From Camarhynchus parvulus (lineage: Eukaryota; Chordata; Aves; Passeriformes; Thraupidae): 64,000 nucleotides of DNA. The notes under the pieces were generated by a model. That model was not told the DNA's origin, did no database searches, and worked only from the letters and a program-made list of their open reading frames with translations. Positions within the stretch are counted from its first letter, which is position 1, and every line of letters begins with the position of its first letter. Of this stretch, positions 21,769 through 31,080 are shown piece after piece. Where the stretch lies: NCBI RefSeq assembly GCF_901933205.1, contig NC_044585.1:3658001-3722000 (forward strand). Direction: 5' to 3'. The translations under genes were made by a program, and so were the position numbers.

Positions 21769-23985
21769 CTAAAAGGCAAGAACAGAACACATGGCAGGTA
21801 ACAGAAAGCAAAAAGCATGTCTTTAATGCCATTTGCTTGTGATTCTGTGGGAAATTATGCTGTTAAGTATTCTTTGCTCTCTTTTTAGTAAAGAAACAAA
21901 TTATTTTGGAAACATGAACTAAAGCCCACTATCCAAGTATGTTGTTTTGGAAGACGGGAACACTGAGCACAAAGTTAACAACTCTGACTTGCAGGGTTCC
22001 TGCTATTCTACCCTGGTGTGAAGGATGGCTGCCTAAGAGGGCTTGTAAAGAGCCCAGAAAGACCTGTGCATGTGAAGTCTTTCCCAGGTATGTGCAGCAG
22101 GCCAGAGGAAATGGCAGGAAGGCCAAGCACCTCACCCCAGAGGCACTGGCTGGTTCCTCCCCAGAAGAGACCCTTGTTCTGCACTTTTAACATTCTGCCT
22201 GCTCCAAATCAGTCTTTTATATTTACCCTATCCTTAACACATGTTGTAGGAAGGGAGAGAAAAACAACCTCAAAATGTTTTTTTTCCCCCAACAAAGGCC
22301 TTGACTGGAGCTACTCCTGTGTGGCATGTTTTGGTTGGTTTTTGGTTTTTTACAAAGGCCTGGTGCAGAACAGGCCTTGAAATGGGACTGAAGGTGATTA
22401 GGGCACTAAATGTCTCTGGCACCTCCTCTTCTGTGGGTGCCACCTCCCAGAGTCAGTGGGCAGCTGGATGGGCACTGCTTTGCTTCTCCAGCAGACACAG
22501 GGGCTTTCTGAGACAGAAGGGATCATCCAAAGTGCTTGGGGCAGAAGGAACTGCCTGGCAGGTAGGAATGGGAGGGACACCCTGCTTTAAGGGAGGAATG
22601 CCGTGCCCTGCTGGGGAAGGCAGGGTGGATGGTTTTGCTAAGTAGCCTGGAATTGTGTGCAGGACCTGTTGAGACACGAGTGCATGGGTTTGGACTTTGA
22701 TTTTGTTTGTGCTTTTGAGCAGTCTGCAGTTCTTTCTCCATTTCACTGTTTTAAAACTACTCTTTCTAGGCCTTACTATGGTTTTGCAAACAGTGTACAA
22801 AAAGCTTGGAGAGCAACAGTCCTGAGAATTGACTGTCTGGTATTTCTGCCTCCTTAAATCTCCCTAAACAGGGGGGCTTGTACAAGATGTGGAGGACCGA
22901 GGAAGAACTTTATTTACTGATAAAAGGGGATGATCTCCTGAACACCTGAACTTCAGATGTATTTAAATATTGCTCCATTTACTGCAAGATCTAGTACTGG
23001 TGGGTAACTGAGGGCTGAGATACAGCTGAAGTTGAGGTGTTCAGCTCCAAGCACTGTGATGCTAAATTGTTGCTAGTGGCAAAGGGTAGATTTGGCTCAG
23101 TTAGTATTCAGCTCTCAAGGCTTTTTGTCATCATCAGTTGAAATGCAGGGAAGATTGGACAGACTCCATAGTCTGAACTGCTTTTTATATCTAAGCAGTG
23201 ATTCTGTTTGCAATGATTTTTGCTTTGTTTTGCTGTTTAGCAGGAGTCGTGTTGGGCATTCCCTCTAAAGAGGTTTAATTTCCCATATGAATTCTTTAGA
23301 AGGGACAAAGGCTTCCAATAAACTAATTTGCTTTGAGAGTAACTTGTGTCATGATGCTCCCCAAAGGCTGTTAAGCCAGCTTGATGGTAATTAAATTGCT
23401 TTAACTGATGAAAACTCTTCATTCCTGCCCCTTATCATCAAAAGATCTCTCAGAAGGAAATGTTCAGAGGTGAAATGAAATAGAAATGTAATAGGGGTTG
23501 GCCCACAAGAGAGAGAAAGCAAAAATTACAGATACATTTAGATACATTTGAAAGCTGCTGTGAACCAGGTAAGGACTATGGAAGAGAAAATGTTAAAGGA
23601 TGGAATGTTTCTTGTCAAATACAAAGCTGCTTTTAAAATGGAAGTGCTGAGATTCAGAAAAAACAAACAAACAAACAAAAACCCAAACCACAAAACTACT
23701 TTACATAACTAGTGAAACTCCTTAAACGTACCTACGGAGATCTGAGACTAGAGTTTGTTTTTAGCACACACCCAAGATGCTCCACAGGAAAAGACCAAGC
23801 AAGGTTAAGGTAGAAGAGAAACAGGATCCTACAAACGGCTACAGGCCAGCAATCCAAAGGGACCCCCGCGCCATAGGAACTCCTACGTGTCCCTTGTGCT
23901 GTGACACCGGCGGGGACGGGGTGGCAGCCGAACCGAACCCGGCTAACGAGAGAAGAGCGGTGCGTGAATAACGCTGACAACTCAC
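21769..23985 (-). other. SIRT4: SIRT4 first intron (5' UTR)
   Basis: Minus-strand interval between the inferred untranslated first exon (donor GTGAGT at 23985) and the first coding exon (acceptor at 21769-21770). No element was recognised except a short AAAC repeat near 23660. Confidence 0.65.
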
Positions 23986-24055
23986 CTGTCATGGTGCTGC
24001 CGCCCGGCCGCGGAAGGACGGGGCTGGCCTGCCGGAAGGGCGGAACGGGAGCCCT
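23986..24055 (-). other. SIRT4: SIRT4 untranslated first exon with upstream ATG
   Basis: On the minus strand a GC-rich stretch ends GCAGCACCATGACAG before a strong GTGAGT donor, and the next good acceptor downstream is that of the first coding exon. The ATG at 23992 has an A at -3, a good initiation context. Spliced, it opens a 57-residue frame that runs past the SIRT4 start in a different frame and stops at 21602. The exon's 5' edge is an estimate and the splice is inferred. Confidence 0.55.
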
Positions 24056-24117
24056 CTGGGAAATGTAGTTCACGGGGAGAAATAAGCCCTAAGCACAGAG
24101 ACTACAATTCCCATGAG
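24032..24117. promoter_or_regulatory. SIRT4 promoter: paired ZNF143-type sites and ETS site
   Basis: CTGGGAAATGTAGTTC at 24056-24071 and ACTACAATTCCCAT at 24101-24114 are two copies of the ZNF143/THAP11-type motif in opposite orientation, 30 bp apart. An ETS-type CCGGAAG lies at 24032-24038 within a GC-rich stretch. Together they look like a TATA-less, possibly bidirectional, promoter for a nuclear mitochondrial gene. Which factors bind is inference from motif match. Confidence 0.65.
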
Positions 24118-25160
24118 TCAGAGGGGGAGCGAAAGGTGTTCCCAACATCCAAACACCTGAGACAGTTTGAGAACGCTGAGGGCTTCGTAGCAGCTCTCGG
24201 GGAAACGCGTGAGGTTAAAATCCGAATTCATTTGATACAAATGCATGCGATAGCTTTAATAAAGTGCATTGTAGATGCTTGTCATTATAAACATGTTTTA
24301 GACTTAAAATGTGACTAAATAAATTACTGAAGAAAAGTCCACTGAGGGCTGTTAAAGACTTCTCTAGCTTGGGAATTATGGCAGTGCCAACCTGTCTGCT
24401 GCTGACTCTGACCTTGGCAGGAACCCATCTTTTGCCTCCCTGCTTGGTGCAGGTTTCAGTCTCAATAATCACCTGATGATTTGTTTAGTTTGCCTGGCAA
24501 TAAGGAGTTTGTGTTCTGGTGCTTTGTTGGTTTTTTTCTCTTCTTTTTTGTTTTGTTTTGGTTTTGTGTTTGCTTGCTTTGTTTTTCTTCAAATGAGGCT
24601 TATATTTCTGAGGAACAAATAATATGAGGAAGGCCAGACTGCTGTATGGTAGCAGCCTGGTGCATTGGATGCCCAGCAGTCTTACAGACAATGGGCCCTT
24701 TCTAAAGATTTGGACTGCTTTTTAAATGCATTCACCAAAGAGCTCTTGCTAAAAAGTCCAAAACATTGCAGAAAGTTTTAATCCTTTTTTTTTTTTTTGT
24801 CTCTTACAGTTATTTCAAAAACCAGGTGAGCCTGAGCATCTGTGTCGCAGTGTGTAATTCTGTGATCACAAGGAAGAAGAGCATCCTGCAGTGCCCCCCT
24901 GCCTGTCACCTCTGCCCCTGGGTTTGGGTGTGGAGTGCAACCTTCTTTTTGGCAGTGTCGTGAGTCTAAACGACTTTCAGTGATTTATACTTTAGGAGTT
25001 TAAACGTGTTTTAAACCGTTGGGTGATGACTTTGCTTTGGTGACACCCGGCAGACGCCGTTTCTCCCCGGTGCTCCTCGAGAGCGCCCCCGCCCCTCCCA
25101 GGGTGGAAAACGGCGATTTTTGGGCAGTGCCCCCGGCTCCAGCAGCGCCTTCCCGGCCGC
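24118..25160. other. SIRT4-U4 intergenic region
   Basis: No gene was recognised. Two AATAAA motifs (about 24258 and 24318) and a T-rich stretch with poly(T) near 24788 are present. From about 25040 the sequence becomes GC- and CpG-rich as it enters the U4 promoter region. Confidence 0.6.
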
Positions 25161-25161
25161 T

Positions 25162-25196
25162 CATTACCATACTGCCCTCCCGGCAACCTCCGCGGG
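25162..25196 (+). promoter_or_regulatory. Distal enhancer element of U4 gene copy 1
   Basis: CCCTCCCGGCAACCTCCGCG at 25176-25195 aligns with CCCTCCCAGCAGCCTTTGCG at 25960-25979 of copy 2, at nearly the same distance (about 205 nt) from the RNA start. This is the Staf/SPH-type element of vertebrate snRNA genes. The octamer beside it is degenerate: ATTACCATA, where copy 2 keeps TTTGCATA. Confidence 0.6.
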
Positions 25197-25319
25197 TCCC
25201 GGCGGTGCCGCCGGCCCCCGGTGCATCCCTCCGTGGCCTCAGGGTCCACCCCCGGCCCCCGCAGTGCCGTGCGGGCTGCGGGCGGGGGCTGCGGGCGGGG
25301 GGCACCGGGACCCTCCTCG

Positions 25320-25338
25320 CCCGCTCTGAGCTCGGCGG
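25320..25338 (+). promoter_or_regulatory. Candidate PSE of U4 copy 1
   Basis: A block ending GGCGG at position -47 to -43 relative to the RNA start is matched by one at the same distance in copy 2 (26107-26125). The location is right for a proximal sequence element that positions SNAPc. The motif itself is weak and GC-rich, so this rests on spacing more than sequence. Confidence 0.35.
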
Positions 25339-25380
25339 GGGCGCGGCGGCCCCGGGCCCGGGAGGGAGCAGGACCCGGGC

Positions 25381-25525
25381 AGCCTTGCGCAGTGGCAGTA
25401 TCGTAGCCGATGAGGGTATTCCGAGGCGCGATTATTGCTAATTGAAAACTTTTCCCAATACCCCGCCATGACGACTTGAAATATAGTCGGCATTGGCAAT
25501 TTTTGAGAGCCTCTTCGGAGGCGGG
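25381..25525 (+). ncRNA. U4 spliceosomal snRNA, variant copy (U4X-like)
   Basis: U4 pairs with U6 to hold it inactive in the U4/U6.U5 tri-snRNP until spliceosome activation. This 145-nt gene differs from copy 2 at ten positions with no indel: 4, 29, 36, 39, 127, 130, 135, 141, 143 and 145. The U6-pairing regions are otherwise intact, and the position-4 change (T to C) should turn a U-G wobble with U6 into C-G. The kink-turn core AUGA...GA is retained; 29 and loop positions 36 and 39 vary. The Sm site AATTTTTGA is intact. In the 3' hairpin a U-A pair becomes C-G by changes on both sides (130 and 141) and the loop changes UACG to UUCG, while two outer pairs are lost. This pattern argues for a functional RNA. 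A linked U4B/U4X pair was described in chicken, from memory, and this looks like U4X. Confidence 0.9.
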
Positions 25526-25534
25526 TTATGTGTG

Positions 25535-25547
25535 GTTAAAAGATAGA
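25535..25547 (+). terminator. snRNA 3' box, U4 copy 1
   Basis: GTTAAAAGATAGA lies nine bases past the RNA end and fits the snRNA 3' box consensus GTTTN0-3AAARNNAGA, which directs Integrator-dependent 3' end formation. Its presence supports transcription of this copy. Confidence 0.75.
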
Positions 25548-25575
25548 TATGCACGGAAAGAAAAAGGACCTTGAT

Positions 25576-25655
25576 TTAAGAGTCTTGTTCTCAGAGGAGG
25601 GGTATAACTCGGCATAGTTAAGAGTCGTGTTCTTAGTAGTGGGAATAACTCACCA
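25576..25655. repeat. Imperfect direct repeat, period 42, in the U4 spacer
   Basis: Two copies of a roughly 39-bp unit start TTAAGAGTCTTGTTCTCAG (25576) and TTAAGAGTCGTGTTCTTAG (25618), and each ends in ATAACTC-like sequence. They lie between the two U4 genes, downstream of the 3' box of copy 1. Function unknown. Confidence 0.75.
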
Positions 25656-25934
25656 TCTGCGTTACTCCACGTCTAGTTTCATTGATAATTTCTCGTTCAG
25701 CACGTTAAAAAGAAAAAAGGACACCGAACTCTTTATGAAAAGCGCGCTCAGTTTATTACACGCTGTCTTGTGCTGGAGCAGGCGCGGGGATGCTGGGCAA
25801 GCACGCGTGCTGGGATGCGCTCCCCGGCGCTGTGGCCGCTCGGGGCTGGCCGGGGCTCACGGCCCGGGGTGCCCGGGCTCGGTACACCGGGGATGCGCGG
25901 AGGAGTCCGCTCGTTCCGCGCCAGCTGCCCGCCG

Positions 25935-25982
25935 TGACGTCACGCTTACTTTGCATATTCCCTCCCAGCAGCCTTTGCGGGT
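25935..25982 (+). promoter_or_regulatory. Distal enhancer of U4 copy 2: CRE, octamer, SPH
   Basis: A palindromic CRE TGACGTCA (25935-25942), an octamer core TTTGCAT (25950-25956) and an SPH/Staf-like CCCTCCCAGCAGCCTTTGCG (25960-25979) lie in a row about 205-230 nt ahead of the RNA start. Octamer plus SPH is the standard distal enhancer of vertebrate snRNA genes; the CRE is an addition seen here only for this copy. Confidence 0.75.
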
Positions 25983-26167
25983 GTACCGGGAGCCCAGAAC
26001 GGAGAGCAGAACGGAGCGCTCCGGTCCCGGCGGGGCTCGGGGGGGGCTCGGGGCGGGCTCGGGGCACGGCCGGGAGTGTGCTGGCAGGAGCGGGCGGGTG
26101 GCGGGAATCGCCACGACCTAGGCGGCAGCCCCGGGGCGAGTGGCGGCAGCGGCGGGGTAACCCAGTC

Positions 26168-26312
26168 AGCTTTGCGCAGTGGCAGTATCGTAGCCAATGA
26201 GGTTAATCCGAGGCGCGATTATTGCTAATTGAAAACTTTTCCCAATACCCCGCCATGACGACTTGAAATATAGTCGGCATTGGCAATTTTTGACAGTCTC
26301 TACGGAGACTGA
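26168..26312 (+). ncRNA. U4 spliceosomal snRNA, canonical copy (RNU4 orthologue)
   Basis: A complete 145-nt U4 gene. It begins AGCTTTGCGCAGTGGC, the U6 stem II strand, followed by the 5' stem-loop with the kink-turn that binds SNU13 and PRPF31 (pentaloop UUAAU; human UUUAU). Next come the stem I strand and the T-loop region AATTGAAAACTTTTCCC, the central stem-loop, the Sm site AATTTTTGA and a seven-pair 3' hairpin with a UACG loop. The 3' hairpin equals human U4 as I remember it. The octamer-SPH enhancer upstream and the 3' box downstream are both in place, so this should be the main expressed copy. It sits between SIRT4 and PXN, like human RNU4-1 and RNU4-2, and faces the same way relative to PXN. 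Confidence 0.96.
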
Positions 26313-26320
26313 ATTTTCTG

Positions 26321-26332
26321 GTCAAAAATAGA
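26321..26332 (+). terminator. snRNA 3' box, U4 copy 2
   Basis: GTCAAAAATAGA begins eight bases after the mature RNA end and fits the snRNA 3' box. It matches the box of copy 1 in position. Confidence 0.75.
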
Positions 26333-26340
26333 TTAAAATT

Positions 26341-29300
26341 CGCTCAGTCAATTAACTTTAGGAGTGTGATTTTGGCCGTGTTCTGTCTCAGGACTGAAGA
26401 GGTCTTTTACGGAAGATAATAAGGTTTTTGTTCTCTCAGCGCTGCCCCGGTCTGCTGCCGCCAAAACTGCGGTTTAATAAAATGAGGGCGCTGTTATATG
26501 AAAAGCTCGTTTCTTTTTCTCTCAAAATTAGTGAAAAATAAATCGGTCAGCGAAAACGGAAGTGGAGGGCTTTAAGTGCTGGAGAAAGGTTTCTGGAGTA
26601 GCTCTTGTAGAGCAGGATCCTTAGGAGAGCTCAGCCTCTCAACAGGCAGGGAGGAATCTAGGGGGAGTGAAAGTCTGAATCGTGCTTCCCCAGCTGCAGA
26701 AATCCTCTAAAGCCCATTAGGGAACACTTAGTGTAAAGTACTGTAAACTCCATTTTGTGTGCAGTTCTTTATTGACATCACTTGCTTTAAGAAAAAAAAA
26801 AACAATAGAAAAAGGCTCCTTATTGTCAAACAAATCACAAACCTTTACTCTGGGAAAAGCAACTGCTGGTGCCAACTCTTATTATATAATTAAACCCCAT
26901 CCTTTCCTAATTTGCAGCAATTGAGTAGCTAGGCAGGCCCTGCAGAGGGAGAGTAGTGACCCCTGCACAGCAGCTCCACTGCAGCTGGGAGCAGCTGCCC
27001 TCTGTCACTCTGTGTGAGTGAGATGAACCTTCTGCTGCTGACAGCCTGCCTCTGACATGCTCTGTATGGGCAGAGAATCACATCCACGTGTGCCATCGGG
27101 ATGCTCCTGCCCTGCCCGTTAGACCCTGAGCTGGGCAGCTACTGGAAACTTTGGTAGAATAGAAAACTTAGTAGTGAATATCAGTGTTTCCTCTTAATAA
27201 TTACTATTATTTTTTAAAATAGCATTCAGTCATGCTGGGCCATTATACACAACAGTGACCAAGAGTCACAGCGAAACCTCATCGATTGTCTTTGTCCCCC
27301 CATTTGTTCCTATTTGATTTCAATATCAATTGAAATCAAACCCTGAAGCATAGGGATGCCATTACCCTTTGTCAGAATAAGCCACACTGGTAAATAGCAA
27401 AGGCATGTGTAGTTTGCAGTAAGTCATACACTTCAGGTAATTTCTTGATTCTTATAAACTGTGTTGATAAGTATTGGATTTATCACTTGATTGTTTCTAA
27501 TTTTGCTGCCAGAATTGTCTGTGATAATGCCTTGGTGTGGTGCTTTCAGTCTGCATTGCAAAGTCATGTCCTACATCTTATGCCAGAAACCAAGTTTGTT
27601 AATTTTGCTGTAATAGATCTTTTCAACAAGTGTGAAGTTGGATCTCGAATGTGGGAGTTGCATGTTGTGATTTACTGCTATTGCCTGAAACCTAAAGCTC
27701 TGATTGAATTCTTTTCCTTGCATTCACCTGAAGAAAGAGCAAAATGCCCTTGGCTGATGTTCATGTGGCACAGCACAGAGGGCACACACTGCAATGAAAG
27801 TGCTGTCATTGCTCTGCAGTTTCAAGTCACTCTCTGGAAAGTGCACGGGTAAGTTCTAAACATGCCTCACAGGCCAGTGTAGCTTTTTCTCTCTTCTCTG
27901 ACACAGATTGCAAATAACCATGCTTTTCTTTGGTGGTATTATGAAATGAGCTTGGATCACTCCTCTGTTTGGCAGCCAGTCTGAAATGACAGGGCACAGG
28001 TAGACGTTAATCCATCAGCTCTGAGGGTCCTGTGTGTGGTCAGTGGGTTGAGCTGCCCTTTGAGGGTCTTGGTCTGTAACTGGTAAATAAATGACTCTTC
28101 AACAAGAGGGAAAGATGCCTTGAGCAAGTACTCTGGCCACAGATTGTGTAGAGTCGGAATACTCTGAACATGGATTGTGTGGAGACAGGAAGCCCTAAAG
28201 TTCAACATTTTGTTGATGTTGGCTCATTGTCTAACTTCATTTCCAGTTCCCAGCCCTGTTTCCCATCTGCATACGGGGGTGGTAACTCCTTGTTCCACCT
28301 TCTGTGAAAGACAAGGGCAACAATGTCTCAGCACAGGGCACAGCATAAGAGGAAGGCTGTGTATTTCTAGCAGCAAACAGATGTTTGAGAGTCAGGGAGA
28401 GTCTGAGGCAAAGAGCAGGTCAGTGATGAGGAAACAGGAGTTCAAGGCATTGGGAAGGACAGGGCTTGAGCCCACACCACTGAGGCGTTGCCTCGGCAGG
28501 CGGGGTTTTAACCTGCCCCTACTCCTTCAGCTCTCATGGGAGGGTTAGGGACTGGTAATTTTAAGTAAGAAATGTCAATGTGTGAAGAATTCAGTTATGA
28601 ACAGCACCTGGCTGTGAGCAGGTTGGTTTTAAAAGCAGTATGCCTAGAGTATCCCTCATGGGACAGCCCTGCCTCCCACCCCACCAACCCTTTCAATGCA
28701 GTGCACAAGCCATAGGCAAAACTTTAGAAAAAATGACTTTGTTGTTTTGTTTTTAACACTGGGCATCTTGGACACAACCCATTTCTTGTGGATGCAACCA
28801 TAACTGGTTTTATGACAGCTTAATTTCAGCCCTGAGACACAATAGAAACTGCTCTCTTGATTTACATTCACTTCCAGACTCCCAAAGGACATTGTAGGAA
28901 GCTGAAAATAAAAACTGCATACCAGGCTACAATATGAACAGAGCACAGCAGGCACTTTATTTATGCAGAGGTAAAAATACACCCCAAGTTGAGGCACATG
29001 CTTGTCACATGTTGGTGGAGGAAACATGCAGACCCCAGGAAAGGACATGTTTCTAATGACTTTAGATCTGCTCTGTGACCAGTCAGTGCTAGTGGTTTAT
29101 GTTGCTCCACCTGGGGAATGCATCCTGAAGTTGTCATTGTACAGCCAGTGATAGATTTTGAGAAAATTTAACAGTCCCTCCAAATAAAGTTTTACATTTT
29201 GCTGAGGGAAACCAGCAAAGGGGATGTCAGGTGAGATCTTTGGCATGGATGGTGAAGCATGCAATGAAAGTCTTTACTTACATTTGGGTTGTACTTAGAT

Positions 29301-30150
29301 CTCAGAAAGGATATTATTTTCTGACAACTCCTGTATTTGGAGTAAAAACTGGAATTAATTTCTTGGAGGTTTTTGACTATTCGTAAGCATTGGCTGGAAT
29401 GAGGGAGGAGATATTTCCCTGCCCCCCTAGCGATAATTCCCATTAAAGCATGACTTAACACAGGAAATAATGATGTCTGACTTGTGCTAGCAGGGGAAAC
29501 TGGGCATGTTTGTGCCTAGAGAGTGAAAAATACAGCACTAGAGATTGCTCACAGCTGACCTCACGGTCTCTGTTTAATGGAAATACAATTCCATAATCTC
29601 AGCTCAACAACAGGACATGTGCTGTTCGGTTCTGGGAACATTCTCTGACTTGGTAGTCATTTTGTAAGGAAAAGAGCTACAAGAGTCATGTTTCCTGGAT
29701 CCTCGGCCGTTCCCACACTGGTATTTTTTGGTGTATCTCTCATCAGATTAAGAAGTGAACATTTGGGCTGAGCAACTGCCTTTACTGCCATGTCAGCTTG
29801 GCTGGAGCACAGTGGGAAACAGTAGCTCTGGTGAGGGTTGAGCTGTGCTGTGGCTCAGACAAAGCGAGGACTTTGCTGCCTTGGAGTGTTGTTTTATAGA
29901 GGTTTGAAAGGAAAAGCATGTGGGAAATGATGGTTCAAGATCATCACATGAGAAATCCGGGTGGGCTCTTATAGTCTTTGAACACAGCAAAGGAGAAGTA
30001 GCTGGTGACTTTCCTTTATGGTGGCCGCAGCTTATAGAAAACTGTTTCCATAAGAAACAATTTCTGCTGCCCAGCTTCCCTGGGATGGGGTAAATCAGCT
30101 GAGGCTCTGAAATGTTTGTTTGAAGGTTTTGGGGCACAGCCCTACCGCAG
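26341..30150. other. U4-PXN intergenic region
   Basis: About 3.8 kb with no recognised gene. It holds a perfect inverted repeat at 27313-27340 and a 135-codon open frame (27445-27852, +) whose product I do not recognise and which ends beside a donor-like GTAAGT. No transposon termini were seen. Confidence 0.55.
27313..27340. repeat. Perfect 12-bp inverted repeat with 4-nt spacer
   Basis: TTTGATTTCAAT and ATTGAAATCAAA are exact reverse complements separated by ATCA. The structure could fold as a hairpin or bind a dimeric protein. No flanking target-site duplication was seen. Confidence 0.85.
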
Positions 30151-30159
30151 CACGCAATA

Positions 30160-31080
30160 AGCCCGGTGCGGCTGCACCAGTGCCCCGGGAGGACAATTCC
30201 CCTGGGAACGGCTCCAGCAGGGCACAGTGCGGGGCTCGTGTCGCGCTCCCGCTCAGTCCCGGACGCGCGTGGGGCCGCGGGCGAGCGGGACGGCTCCTGT
30301 GCGGCAGGACAGGCTTGGCCCCGGGGACAGAGCCCCTTGGGTGGCGGCTCTGGCCGCTGCGGCCTCGCCCGGCAGTCCCGGGGCCGTTTCCCAGCCCGGG
30401 GCCGGCCCCGTCCCCGCTGCCCTGCCCGGGCCGGGCTGGCGGTTCCCGCGGCGGCCGCCAGGGGCGGCGCGGGGCGCGCGGCGGGGGGCGCGCGGCCGGG
30501 CGGGCGCGCGCGGGGGCGGGCCGGGAAAGTTGCGGGCGCTGGGGCGGCGGCGGCACCGGCGGGGCGGGAGCGGCTCCGGGCGCGGCGGCACCGGCACCGG
30601 GCACGGCGGCACCATGGACGACTTGGGTGAGTTCCGAGCTGCGCGGGCTCCCCGCGGCGGGGGCCGGCTCCCCGCCGCGCCCCGGGCGGCGGCGGCCGCG
30701 GCCCGCCCGGCCACGCTGCGCCCCTCGGCGCCGCGGGGCTCGGGCCGCGCCTGTCGCTCCGGGGACGTGTCGCTCCCCGCGCACCGCGCCGGCCAACGCG
30801 GCTCCCCCGCCCCGCCTGCGCCCGGGCCCCCGTGGCTGGGCTGTCCCGGGGCCGCCGCCGCCCCGGCGCCCGCAGCCAGGGCAGGCGGTGGCTGTCCCGG
30901 CCGGGAAGGGCGCCCGGCGCTCCTGTGCCCGCAGCAGCGCGGAGCGTGCTCGGGTTTCAGCAAACATCGCCTCCCCTGCCCCGCCGCAGCCTCTCCAGCC
31001 CGTTCTTGGGCGAGATCTGAACTTTGCGCGGGTATGGAGTGGGGAGCCCTGGGGGGATAAGCGGAGCCCAGCCGGGCTCG
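30160..31080 (+). promoter_or_regulatory. PXN: PXN CpG-island promoter
   Basis: Roughly 900 bp of very high GC and CpG content around the first PXN exon, with GGGGCGGGG-type boxes and no TATA box. Transcription should start within the island ahead of the ATG at 30614. Long open frames on both strands here are a by-product of the GC content. Confidence 0.85.
30614..30626 (+). CDS. PXN: PXN exon 1 coding part (MDDL)
   Basis: ATG in a strong context (GGCACCATGG) opens MDDL plus one base of the next aspartate codon, then GTGAGT. Only 13 bases are coding, so the exon was recognised from the conserved paxillin start, which continues as [10 protein letters not shown] at 54467. Confidence 0.93.
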
